Assembly (NCBI GenBank): GCA_031409955.1
Contig: JANNYF010000100.1
Location: 1 to 5,863 of the forward strand
Direction: 5' to 3'
DNA: 5,863 nucleotides
Source of the DNA: JAFDVL01 sp031409955
Lineage (GTDB): Bacteria > Acidobacteriota > Blastocatellia > RBC074
The notes below the pieces were generated by a model. It made no database searches, was not told the DNA's origin, and worked only from the letters and a program-made list of their open reading frames with translations. Numbering within the stretch: position 1 is the stretch's first letter; each line of letters starts with the position of its first letter. Shown here one piece after another: positions 1 to 5,758 of the stretch. A program made the translations under genes and the position numbers.

Positions 1-1
1 T

Positions 2-988
2 TCCGGCATTGCGGGTGGCCGATTGATGGCAGTCGCGCCCGACGGCACGATTTACATCGCCAAACAAGCCGCTGGCGAAGTCGTCGCGTTGCCCGACAAA
101 AACAAAGATGGCAAGGCGGATGAAACCATCGTCGTCGCCAAGGGACTGACGCGACCACACAGCGTGGCTTTTCACAAAGGCTATTTGTACATTGCCACAA
201 ACCCGGCCATCGTGCGGATGAAATACAACAATGGCAAAGTCGAAGGCACACCCGAAAAGTTTATTGACCTGCCCGTTTCGACCACCTCACATTGGACGCG
301 CACGATTGCGTGGGGCAAAGACAATCGGTTGTACGTTTCGATTGGTTCGTCGTGCAATGTGTGCGAAGAACCTGATGATCGCCGCACGACAATTATGGTT
401 TACAACGAAGACGGCAGCGGTGGCAAGCCTTTTGCCAAAGGCTTGCGCAACGCCATCGGCATTGATTTCGATCCCAAAACCAAGAAACTCTGGGGCGGAG
501 ATATGGGGCAAGACGGACTCGGCGCAGAGAAGCCCGGCGATGAAATCAATCTGCTCGAAGAAGGCAAGCATTATGGCTTCCCGTATTTCGTCGGCAACAA
601 TGAAGTGAACTCACTTTTGAAAGAGGCGAAAGGTTCGGTCAAGCCCGAACAATGCACGCCGCCCGCGTTTCAGTTGGACGCGCATTCGTCGCCGATTGAT
701 TTGCGCTTTTACACGGGCAAGCAATTTCCCTCGGCCTATCGCGGCGCAATGTTTATGGCGTTGCACGGCTCGAACAACAATCGCCCGCAGAAAATCGGAT
801 ACAAAGTCGTGCGCGTCGTGATGCAGAACGGCAAGCCCGTCAGCGTCGAAGATTTCGCCACGGGCTGGTTGAAGGGCAATGATTTCAATGGTCGCCCAGC
901 GGGGTTGATTACCGGAGCCGACGGCGCGCTCTACATTTCTGACGACAACAAAGGCTTCGTCTATCGCGTGAGCTACGGCAAGAAGTAA
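2..988 (+). CDS. PQQ-dependent sorbosone/glucose dehydrogenase-like protein, 3' part (5' end outside window)
   Basis: This is a six-bladed beta-propeller dehydrogenase of the glucose/sorbosone dehydrogenase superfamily. Family members oxidise sugars or aldoses, usually in the periplasm with PQQ. The frame is open from base 2 without a convincing start: a TTG at 23 and an ATG at 26 fall inside the conserved blade-1 motif LMAVAPDGTIYIA. The gene therefore begins upstream, and the signal peptide is not visible. About 328 residues are seen. Family hallmarks include GSSCNVCEE with a CxxC pair (bases 353-364), GLRNAIGIDFDP, the GDMGQDGLG segment (about 500-523), YGFPYF (572-589), LHGSNNN (about 763-783), the GYKVVRV strand, and a C-terminal GRPAGL...ADGALYISDD blade. 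The TAA stop is 13 bases before the sulfatase start, so the two are probably co-transcribed. The family call is firm; the substrate and PQQ dependence are inferred. Confidence 0.88.
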   Translation, partial: SGIAGGRLMAVAPDGTIYIAKQAAGEVVALPDKNKDGKADETIVVAKGLTRPHSVAFHKGYLYIATNPAIVRMKYNNGKVEGTPEKFIDLPVSTTSHWTRTIAWGKDNRLYVSIGSSCNVCEEPDDRRTTIMVYNEDGSGGKPFAKGLRNAIGIDFDPKTKKLWGGDMGQDGLGAEKPGDEINLLEEGKHYGFPYFVGNNEVNSLLKEAKGSVKPEQCTPPAFQLDAHSSPIDLRFYTGKQFPSAYRGAMFMALHGSNNNRPQKIGYKVVRVVMQNGKPVSVEDFATGWLKGNDFNGRPAGLITGADGALYISDDNKGFVYRVSYGKK

Positions 989-990
989 CA

Positions 991-1001
991 GCGAGGAAAA
1001 T
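991..1001 (+). promoter_or_regulatory. Ribosome binding site of the sulfatase gene
   Basis: The short gap after the dehydrogenase stop contains GCGAGGAAAA. Its GAGG core (993-996) lies 5 bases before the ATG at 1002. This fixes the sulfatase start and shows the gap holds no room for a promoter, supporting an operon. Confidence 0.7.
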
Positions 1002-2477
1002 ATGCGATCCCTGCTTTCACGATTGATCGTTGCGTGTTGTGTTGCGGCGGCGAGTGCGAATCTGGTCGCCGCACAAGCGCGTAAACCGAATATCATTCTG
1101 ATCCTGACCGACGATCAAGGCTACGGCGATGTCGGGCGGCACGGCAATCCAATTTTGCAAACGCCAAACCTCGACCGACTGCACGACGAGTCGGTGCGCT
1201 TCACCGACTTTCACGTCAGCACGACTTGCGCGCCGACGCGGTCAGCGTTGATGTCGGGGCGGCACGATTTCAAGAACGGCGTCACGCACACCATCCTCGA
1301 ACGCGAGCGGATGACGCTGAAAACTACGACGATTGCGCAAGTGCTGAAGACCGCTGGTTACACGACCGGCATCTTCGGCAAATGGCATCTGGGCGATGAA
1401 CCCGCGTATCGCCCGAATCGGCGCGGCTTTGATGAAATGTTCATTCACGGCTGCGGCGGCATCGGGCAGACCTATCCGGGCACGTGCGGCGATGCGCCGG
1501 GCAATTCGTATTTCGATCCTGTCATTTTGCACAACGACCAATTTGAAAAGACCAGCGGCTATTGCACCGATGTTTTTTTTGGGCAAGCGATGCAATGGAT
1601 GAAAGCGGTCAAAAGCTCGAATGTTCGACGCCCCTTTTTCGCCTACATCACGCCGAACGCACCGCACGCGCCGCTCAACGTCCCCGAACAATACGAAAAA
1701 CTTTATGCCGACAAAGTACCCAAAAATACCGCGAAGTTTTTCGGGATGATTCACAACATTGATGAAAACGTCGGCAAGCTGCTGGCGCTGCTGCAAGAGC
1801 AACATATTGAGCGCGACACGCTGGTGATTTTCATGAACGACAACGGTGGCACCGAAGGCGTGCGCGTGTGGAATGCCGGCATGCGCGGCGCAAAGAATAC
1901 GCCGTATTTAGGCGGCACGCGCGCGATGAGCTTCTGGCGTTGGCCGGGACGATTGAAGCCAATGGGGGTAGAGGCGTTGACCGCGCATGAGGACGTCTTT
2001 CCAACGCTCGCCGAACTCGCGGGCGCGAAACTCCCCGCGACTGTCAAAGCCCAGGTCGAAGGCCGCAGCCTCGTGCCGTTGCTGAAGGATGGCAAAGCAA
2101 GCTGGCCGGAGCGCGTGTTCGTGCGCCACATCGGACGCTGGCCGAAAGGCGCGGATCCAAACGCGTACAAATATGTGCAAGTCAGCGTGCGCAATAAACG
2201 CTGGCATCTGGTCAACGAAAGTCAGGTCAAACGCTGGGCGCTCTATGACCTGCAAGCTGATCCCGGCGAGACGAATGATCTTGCGGCGCAGCATCCCGAT
2301 GTCGTCAAAACGATGGATGCGGCGTATGACAAATGGTGGGCGGAAGTGTTGCCGCTGCTCGACAATGAAAACGCCGCACAGCCTGCCGTCAATCCGTATC
2401 ACGATCTGTATTGGAAACAATATCGCGGCCCCGGCCCAAACAACGTGCCGCCGGGGACGAAGGCTGAAAAGAAATAA
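1002..2477 (+). CDS. Secreted arylsulfatase A-type sulfatase (formylglycine-dependent)
   Basis: This type I sulfatase hydrolyses sulfate esters, probably from a sulfated sugar or polysaccharide outside the cytoplasm. The 491-residue length is normal for the family. Residues 1-24 form a signal peptide (MRSLLSR, then a hydrophobic stretch ending VAA before Q25). The metal site starts with TDDQG (D37, D38). The modification motif C76-A-P-T-R80 fits the CxPxR consensus recognised by formylglycine-generating enzyme, so C76 should become the catalytic formylglycine. Further expected active-site residues are K127 and H129 in GKWHLG, H222 in PNAPHAP, D280 and N281 in NDNGG, and K298. The C-terminal subdomain carries LYDL (414-417) followed by ADPGETNDLA, as in most family members. 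It follows the dehydrogenase gene by 13 bases. No formylglycine-generating enzyme gene lies in the window. The substrate is unknown. A run of eight T (1573-1580) leaves the frame intact. Confidence 0.95.
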   Translation: MRSLLSRLIVACCVAAASANLVAAQARKPNIILILTDDQGYGDVGRHGNPILQTPNLDRLHDESVRFTDFHVSTTCAPTRSALMSGRHDFKNGVTHTILERERMTLKTTTIAQVLKTAGYTTGIFGKWHLGDEPAYRPNRRGFDEMFIHGCGGIGQTYPGTCGDAPGNSYFDPVILHNDQFEKTSGYCTDVFFGQAMQWMKAVKSSNVRRPFFAYITPNAPHAPLNVPEQYEKLYADKVPKNTAKFFGMIHNIDENVGKLLALLQEQHIERDTLVIFMNDNGGTEGVRVWNAGMRGAKNTPYLGGTRAMSFWRWPGRLKPMGVEALTAHEDVFPTLAELAGAKLPATVKAQVEGRSLVPLLKDGKASWPERVFVRHIGRWPKGADPNAYKYVQVSVRNKRWHLVNESQVKRWALYDLQADPGETNDLAAQHPDVVKTMDAAYDKWWAEVLPLLDNENAAQPAVNPYHDLYWKQYRGPGPNNVPPGTKAEKK

Positions 2478-2501
2478 AATCTTGCTTGTTTAGATTGCTT
2501 G
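2478..2501 (+). repeat. Short direct and inverted repeats upstream of the antitoxin gene
   Basis: TTGCTTG occurs at 2482-2488 and again at 2495-2501, 13 bases apart. AATCT (2478-2482) and AGATT (2492-2496) form a small inverted repeat. Type II antitoxins often bind such repeats near their own promoter. That role is only an inference here, because the motifs are short and AT-rich enough to occur by chance. Confidence 0.25.
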
Positions 2502-2515
2502 AATTCACTTACGAT
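2486..2515 (+). promoter_or_regulatory. Possible weak promoter of the antitoxin gene
   Basis: A TACGAT box (2510-2515, four of six matches to TATAAT) lies 17 bases before the antitoxin ATG, with a poor -35 candidate TTGTTT (2486-2491) at an 18-base spacing. The 55-base gap after the sulfatase and the absence of a clear terminator there mean read-through from the sulfatase operon is equally possible. Confidence 0.3.
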
Positions 2516-2522
2516 AGCTGCT

Positions 2523-2532
2523 GGAGGGGGAT
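2523..2532 (+). promoter_or_regulatory. Ribosome binding site of the antitoxin gene
   Basis: GGAGGGGG at 2523-2530 places a GGAGG core 5 bases before the ATG at 2533. This strong Shine-Dalgarno site fixes the start. Confidence 0.75.
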
Positions 2533-2760
2533 ATGTCAGAAGTTGTCTTAACGTTGCCGGAAAATTTAGTGCAAGAAGCCAACGCAAACGGGTTGCTCAA
2601 TCCAACCTTTATCGCGTCGTTGTTGCGCGAAGAGCTTCGTCGTCGCCCGGTCAATAAGTTATTTGCGGCGGCTGACCGGTTAGCAAATTTAGACGACCCC
2701 TTAGCGGAAGCTGAGGTTGCAGCGGAAATCGCGGCGGCACGCAAAGAACGACGGTCTTGA
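2533..2760 (+). CDS. Small antitoxin-like protein of a PIN-type toxin-antitoxin pair
   Basis: This 75-residue protein begins with a short strand and helix pattern (SEVVLTLPENLVQEANANGLL), then a basic helix with LLREELRRRP (about 31-40), and ends in a highly charged helical tail rich in Ala, Glu and Arg. The layout resembles the small antitoxins often encoded just before COG1569-type PIN-domain toxins: an N-terminal folding and probably DNA-binding half and a flexible C-terminal half that wraps the toxin. The stop TGA is followed by TAG and ATG (TGATAGATG at 2758-2766), the tight coupling expected of such a pair, but the toxin frame is broken after ten codons. The antitoxin therefore appears orphaned. 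It may still bind DNA or a toxin encoded elsewhere. I am fairly sure this is a real gene and moderately sure of the antitoxin role; the exact family is not certain. Confidence 0.72.
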   Translation: MSEVVLTLPENLVQEANANGLLNPTFIASLLREELRRRPVNKLFAAADRLANLDDPLAEAEVAAEIAAARKERRS

Positions 2761-2763
2761 TAG

Positions 2764-2793
2764 ATGCGAGTGATTCCCGATACCAACGTCATC
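2764..2793 (+). pseudogene. Remnant of a PIN-domain toxin gene (first ten codons)
   Basis: Directly after the antitoxin stop, an ATG opens the peptide MRVIPDTNVI. This closely matches the N-terminus of PIN-family toxins (MRVxxDTNVxVSA), and its Asp6 would be the first metal-binding residue of the nuclease. From codon 11 the resemblance ends: the frame reads AITTQTAGLCSS and then runs into the oxidoreductase gene out of phase. No further PIN motifs are seen before the next gene, so about 90 percent of the toxin seems to have been lost. The identification rests on ten residues plus their position behind an antitoxin-like gene. Confidence 0.55.
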
Positions 2794-2812
2794 GCAATCA
2801 CAACACAAACGG

Positions 2813-2841
2813 CTGGCCTCTGCTCATCATTTAGGTATAAT
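2813..2841 (+). promoter_or_regulatory. Promoter of the oxidoreductase gene
   Basis: A perfect TATAAT -10 box lies at 2836-2841. The -35 region at the 17-base spacing is CTGGCC (2813-2818), only three of six matches, so activity may depend on an activator or be modest. Transcription would start near 2848, giving a very short leader with the Shine-Dalgarno site close to the 5' end. Confidence 0.6.
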
Positions 2842-2848
2842 GAGGCCA
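2814..2848. repeat. Perfect 7-bp inverted repeat enclosing the -10 box of the oxidoreductase promoter
   Basis: TGGCCTC (2814-2820) and GAGGCCA (2842-2848) are exact reverse complements separated by 21 bases that contain the TATAAT box. The spacing of about 28 bases between arm centres would suit a dimeric repressor operator. As RNA, most of it would not be transcribed from this promoter, so a DNA-level role is more likely than a hairpin. Function is inferred. Confidence 0.4.
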
Positions 2849-2849
2849 C

Positions 2850-2855
2850 AGGAGG
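2850..2855 (+). promoter_or_regulatory. Shine-Dalgarno site that decides the oxidoreductase start
   Basis: A perfect AGGAGG is 8 bases before the ATG at 2864. An in-frame ATG at 2840 overlaps the -10 box and precedes this site, so it is not the start. Confidence 0.85.
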
Positions 2856-2863
2856 AATTCATC

Positions 2864-4186
2864 ATGAAAATGCAAACGAAATCAATTTTTGGACGATCCA
2901 CGTCGCGCCGCAATTTTCTGCGCACCAGTGCAACGGCGGGCGTGGGATTGTTGATCGTGCCGGCGGCGACGGCCTTTGGGTCTCGCGCCAATTCGGCGCT
3001 GGGGCTGGGCATCATCGGCTGTGGCGGGCGCGGCAATTATGATGGCGGCGAATTCATTGCCAACACCGACGTGCGCATCACGGCATTGATGGACGTCTTT
3101 GAAGATAAGGTGCTGGCAGCGCGCGCGAACTTTGACAAGAAAGCGGAAGAGAAAGGCCAGGGCAAGATCGCCGAAGCCAATCTTTTCAAAGGTCACAAGT
3201 CGTACGAAAAGCTGGTGCAATCCAAAGACGTAGACCTCGTCCTCGTCACCAGCCCGCCGTATTTTCATCCCGACCATCTCGAAGCCGCCGTCAGCAATGG
3301 CAAGCACGTGTATTGCGAAAAGCCGGTCGCGACGGATGTCACGGGCTGTCTGAAAGTGATGAATATCGGCAAGAAATACAATGGCAAAGTCAGCATGCAC
3401 GTCGGCCTGCAAAAGCGCTATGACGTCGGCTATCGAGGCATGATTGATCGCATTCACGCGGGTGAAATCGGCGACATCGTGCTGGGGCAAACGTTCTATT
3501 ACACGAACGATCTGGGCCGCCAGAATAAACCGGGCATGACCGATTTAGAATCACGCCTTCGCAACTGGGTCTTCGACCGCGCTCTCTCCGGCGACATTCT
3601 GGTCGAACAAAACATTCATATCCTGGACATCGTTAACTGGGCACTGAAGTCACATCCGATCAAAGCCACCGGCACCAACGGGCGCGCGCTGCGCAAACAA
3701 GTGGACGGCGTTCCGGCGGAATATTTGTGCAGCGATCATTTCATTTTGACCTACACCTATCCGGGTGACGTTCACATCAGCTTCAACTCGAATCAGTTCA
3801 AGAACAAAGGCTACCGACAATCGGGCGAGCGGTTCTTCGGCTCGAAAGGTGCGTCGGATTCGTTGCAGGGCGGCCCGGCCACCATCAACTACAATCAAGT
3901 GCAGGAAGGCGCGAAAACCGCCGACAAGATTGATTGCGGCAAAGTAGATTTGCACCTCGCAGTCGGCACAAAGATGAAAGCGTTGGTGGAAAGCGTCAAG
4001 TCCGGCAAGTTCCACAACGAATGCGACATGGGCGCTGAGACTACTCTGACTACGATCCTGGGCCGTATGGCAGCATACGAAGGCCGCGAAGTCAGTTGGG
4101 ACAAGATGATGAAGTCCAATGAGAAATGGAACCTGAAAATGAATCTGGATTCGCTGGGGACGGGCGGCGCAATTACGATGCGGTAA
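2864..4186 (+). CDS. Tat-exported Gfo/Idh/MocA family oxidoreductase
   Basis: This 440-residue NAD(P)-dependent oxidoreductase is of the Gfo/Idh/MocA superfamily, which acts on sugars, sugar acids and cyclitols. The N-terminus carries a twin-arginine signal (SRRNFL at 14-19, then a hydrophobic stretch to about residue 40), so it is exported folded, probably with its cofactor. The Rossmann motif G52-C-G-G-R-G57 follows. The family motif EKP is at 152-154 inside HVYCEKP. The catalytic region is VEQNIHILDIVNW, with His252 and Asp255 at the usual positions. The C-terminal alpha/beta domain contains the GERFFGSKG segment typical of the planctomycete and acidobacterial branch. The start at 2864 is set by AGGAGG; a start at 2870 would also leave the Tat signal intact. 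It has its own promoter and lies downstream of the antitoxin remnant. Exported enzymes encoded next to it suggest extracytoplasmic carbohydrate metabolism. The substrate is unknown. A glycosidase-like member (GH109 type) cannot be excluded. Confidence 0.93.
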   Translation: MKMQTKSIFGRSTSRRNFLRTSATAGVGLLIVPAATAFGSRANSALGLGIIGCGGRGNYDGGEFIANTDVRITALMDVFEDKVLAARANFDKKAEEKGQGKIAEANLFKGHKSYEKLVQSKDVDLVLVTSPPYFHPDHLEAAVSNGKHVYCEKPVATDVTGCLKVMNIGKKYNGKVSMHVGLQKRYDVGYRGMIDRIHAGEIGDIVLGQTFYYTNDLGRQNKPGMTDLESRLRNWVFDRALSGDILVEQNIHILDIVNWALKSHPIKATGTNGRALRKQVDGVPAEYLCSDHFILTYTYPGDVHISFNSNQFKNKGYRQSGERFFGSKGASDSLQGGPATINYNQVQEGAKTADKIDCGKVDLHLAVGTKMKALVESVKSGKFHNECDMGAETTLTTILGRMAAYEGREVSWDKMMKSNEKWNLKMNLDSLGTGGAITMR

Positions 4187-4214
4187 TCGTTGCGAGCGGA
4201 TTTCAGTGGCAGCA

Positions 4215-4244
4215 GGGGGACAGTGGCGCAAGTTGCTGTCCCCC
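4215..4244 (+). terminator. GC-rich hairpin, terminator or REP-like unit
   Basis: GGGGGACAG (4215-4223) pairs perfectly with CTGTCCCCC (4236-4244). Inside, three G-U wobbles and a C-G pair close a GCAA loop (4228-4231), a GNRA tetraloop. It sits 28 bases after the oxidoreductase stop, the usual place for a terminator, but the following AATTATTTG is only weakly U-rich. A REP-like palindrome is an alternative. Confidence 0.5.
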
Positions 4245-4334
4245 AATTATTTGTGGCGTGGGCATAAATCAGAACCCTGTGTGAGACCTATTCGCCACGA
4301 CGTTGTTGCCTAGAGGAAACGTTCCTTGAGTTGA

Positions 4335-4478
4335 TTGTCTGGTTCGTATGCCCTTCAAAAACGTAGAGCGTTGATGACTGATCTTCGGACAGGAAGTACG
4401 CACAGACGAGCTTATGCCGCGCGTCTTCAGGCCTCTTCAACAAAAAGCCCGGAATGCGCCTTGACACACAAGCCCTGA
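4335..4478 (+). pseudogene. Possible remnant of a type I restriction specificity subunit (HsdS) C-terminus
   Basis: Between stops at 4332-4334 and 4476-4478 one frame encodes 47 residues containing ALQKRRALMTDLRTG (4350-4394). This resembles the conserved C-terminal helix of HsdS proteins, roughly QKRALMxDLLTGRVRV. The residues that normally follow (VRV) are absent, the tail is unrelated, and there is no start codon or ribosome binding site. Stops precede it in the same frame, so at most a degraded fragment remains. The call rests on one 15-residue match from memory and could be chance. Confidence 0.3.
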
Positions 4479-4488
4479 CGAATATACT
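4461..4488 (+). promoter_or_regulatory. Strong sigma70-type promoter of tRNA-Ser
   Basis: A perfect TTGACA (4461-4466) and TATACT (4483-4488) are separated by 16 bases. Transcription would begin near 4495, leaving a 5' leader of about 7 bases for RNase P to remove. Confidence 0.85.
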
Positions 4489-4501
4489 TATGCCCGCTTG
4501 C

Positions 4502-4594
<93 letters not shown>

Positions 4595-4633
4595 GTTTTG
4601 TTTCTGTTTCAGCCTTCACTTCCACCAACAATT

Positions 4634-4662
4634 TTCATAGTCCTTTCGTCCCGCGCTATACT
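4634..4662 (+). promoter_or_regulatory. Promoter of lpxD
   Basis: TATACT (4657-4662), the same -10 hexamer as in the tRNA promoter, has TTCATA (4634-4639, four of six matches to TTGACA) 17 bases upstream. The predicted start near 4669 lies only about 3 bases before the lpxD ATG, and no Shine-Dalgarno sequence precedes that ATG. Confidence 0.6.
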
Positions 4663-4671
4663 GCCCGCGTT

Positions 4672-5712
4672 ATGAACCTAACCGAACTCGCACAACAAAC
4701 CGGGGCAACGATTGCAACCGATGTGGTAACGTTGGAAATTACGGGCGCAGCAGGCTTAGCCGAAGCCGCCGCTGGACAGGTCACATTCCTGTCCAATCCG
4801 CGCTACACGCCGCAAGTCAAAGAGACGCGAGCCAGCGCGATTTATTTGTCCGAACAAGCGCCGATAGAAAGAAATGACATCGCGGTGTTGCGCACGAAAG
4901 ACCCGTATCTGGCCTACACCAAAGCGCTGCGGCTGTTTCATCCTGAACCGCAACTTGTGCCCTTCATTCATCCTGCCGCCGTGATTGATCCGACCGCAAA
5001 CATTGCTTCCGACGCGTACATTGGCGCGTGCGCGGTGATTGGCGCGCATTGCGTAATCGAAAGCCGTGCGGTAATTCATTCGCACGTCACGTTGTACGAT
5101 CACGTTCACATCGGCGCACATTCTGTCATCCATTCCGGCGTCGCATTGCGCTCGCACGCGCAAGTCGGCCAACGCGTCATCATTCACAACAATGTCGTCG
5201 TCGGCTCCGATGGTTTTGGGTTTGCAAAAGCCGAAGACAAAAGCTGGCTCAAGATTCCGCAAACCGGGCGCGTCGTGATCGAAGACGATGTTGAGATTGG
5301 CGCAGGCACTACGATTGATTGCGCTTCGGTCGGCGAGACTCGTATTAAGCGCGGCGTCAAAATTGACAACCTCGTGCAGATTGGTCATTCCTGCACGATT
5401 GACGAAGACTCGTTGATTTGCGCCCAAGTTGGCTTGGCGGGCAGTTCGCATATCGGCAAGCGTGTGATCCTCGCCGGACAAGTCGGCATCGCAGGGCATT
5501 TGCACATTGGCGATGACGTTGTCCTCACGGCCAAAAGCGCCACGAGCCACGACGTGCCTGCGGGCAAAATCATTTCGGGCATACCGGGCTTCGATAACAA
5601 AGACTGGCTGCGCTCGGTGGCAGCGTTCCGGCGCTTGGGCGAAATGGTGCGCACGATTCGGGCGTTGGAAAAACGGCTGGCAGAGTTGGAACAGAAGCGC
5701 GGCAGTGAATGA
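4672..5712 (+). CDS. lpxD: UDP-3-O-acylglucosamine N-acyltransferase LpxD
   Basis: LpxD transfers a 3-hydroxyacyl chain from acyl-ACP to the 2-amino group of UDP-3-O-acyl-glucosamine, the third step of lipid A synthesis, in the cytoplasm. The 346-residue length is normal. Residues 1 to about 95 are the uridine-binding N-terminal domain (MNLTELAQQTGA, ITGAAGLAEA, VTFLSNPRY). From about 99 to 300 runs the left-handed beta-helix of hexapeptide repeats (for example IGAHCVIES). DGFGFA is at 180-185. The catalytic His239 (KIDNLVQIGHS) and His276 (VGIAGHLHIGD) fall at the same numbers as in E. coli LpxD. The C-terminal helix (about 318-342, REL-type heptads with ALEKRLAEL) fits the trimer. The usual IDRGA segment reads IDCAS here. 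The ATG at 4672 matches the family N-terminus although it lacks a Shine-Dalgarno site. Unlike the common bamA-skp-lpxD-fabZ-lpxA layout, it stands alone behind a tRNA. Confidence 0.96.
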   Translation: MNLTELAQQTGATIATDVVTLEITGAAGLAEAAAGQVTFLSNPRYTPQVKETRASAIYLSEQAPIERNDIAVLRTKDPYLAYTKALRLFHPEPQLVPFIHPAAVIDPTANIASDAYIGACAVIGAHCVIESRAVIHSHVTLYDHVHIGAHSVIHSGVALRSHAQVGQRVIIHNNVVVGSDGFGFAKAEDKSWLKIPQTGRVVIEDDVEIGAGTTIDCASVGETRIKRGVKIDNLVQIGHSCTIDEDSLICAQVGLAGSSHIGKRVILAGQVGIAGHLHIGDDVVLTAKSATSHDVPAGKIISGIPGFDNKDWLRSVAAFRRLGEMVRTIRALEKRLAELEQKRGSE

Positions 5713-5723
5713 AGAATCTTTGC

Positions 5724-5752
5724 TTGACAGGGTTGGTGTGACCCAGTAGATT
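5724..5752 (+). promoter_or_regulatory. Strong promoter downstream of lpxD
   Basis: A perfect TTGACA (5724-5729) and TAGATT (5747-5752, four of six matches to TATAAT) are separated by the optimal 17 bases. Transcription would start near 5759. The spacer contains GGGT and ACCC (5730-5733, 5741-5744), a small inverted repeat that could be an operator but is weak. Confidence 0.65.
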
Positions 5753-5758
5753 CGGCGC

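Larger units (their letters stand above)
4187..4501. other. Intergenic region without an intact gene
   Basis: This 315-base stretch lies between the oxidoreductase stop and the tRNA. It contains a strong hairpin at 4215-4244, a possible decayed HsdS fragment at 4335-4478, a longer-range inverted repeat (GTGGCG at 4253-4258 with CGCCAC at 4293-4298), and the tRNA promoter at 4461-4488. Stops interrupt the frames I read through the gap, and I recognise no complete protein. Confidence 0.7.

Noticed and set aside
1029..1040. Lipobox-like IVAC (residues 9-12) in the sulfatase signal peptide
   Set aside because: The cysteine is too close to the N-terminus and the hydrophobic core continues past it; cleavage after VAA at residue 24 is more likely.
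1573..1580. Run of eight T inside the sulfatase gene as a programmed frameshift site
   Set aside because: The zero frame stays open with conserved motifs on both sides, and the shifted frames lead nowhere recognisable.
2840..2842. Upstream ATG as start of the oxidoreductase gene
   Set aside because: It overlaps the -10 box and lies before the AGGAGG site. The start at 2864 has ideal spacing and begins just ahead of the Tat signal.
4253..4298. Inverted repeat GTGGCG/CGCCAC in the gap before the tRNA
   Set aside because: Six pairs with a 34-base loop is weak and not associated with a T-run or other signal; it is likely chance.
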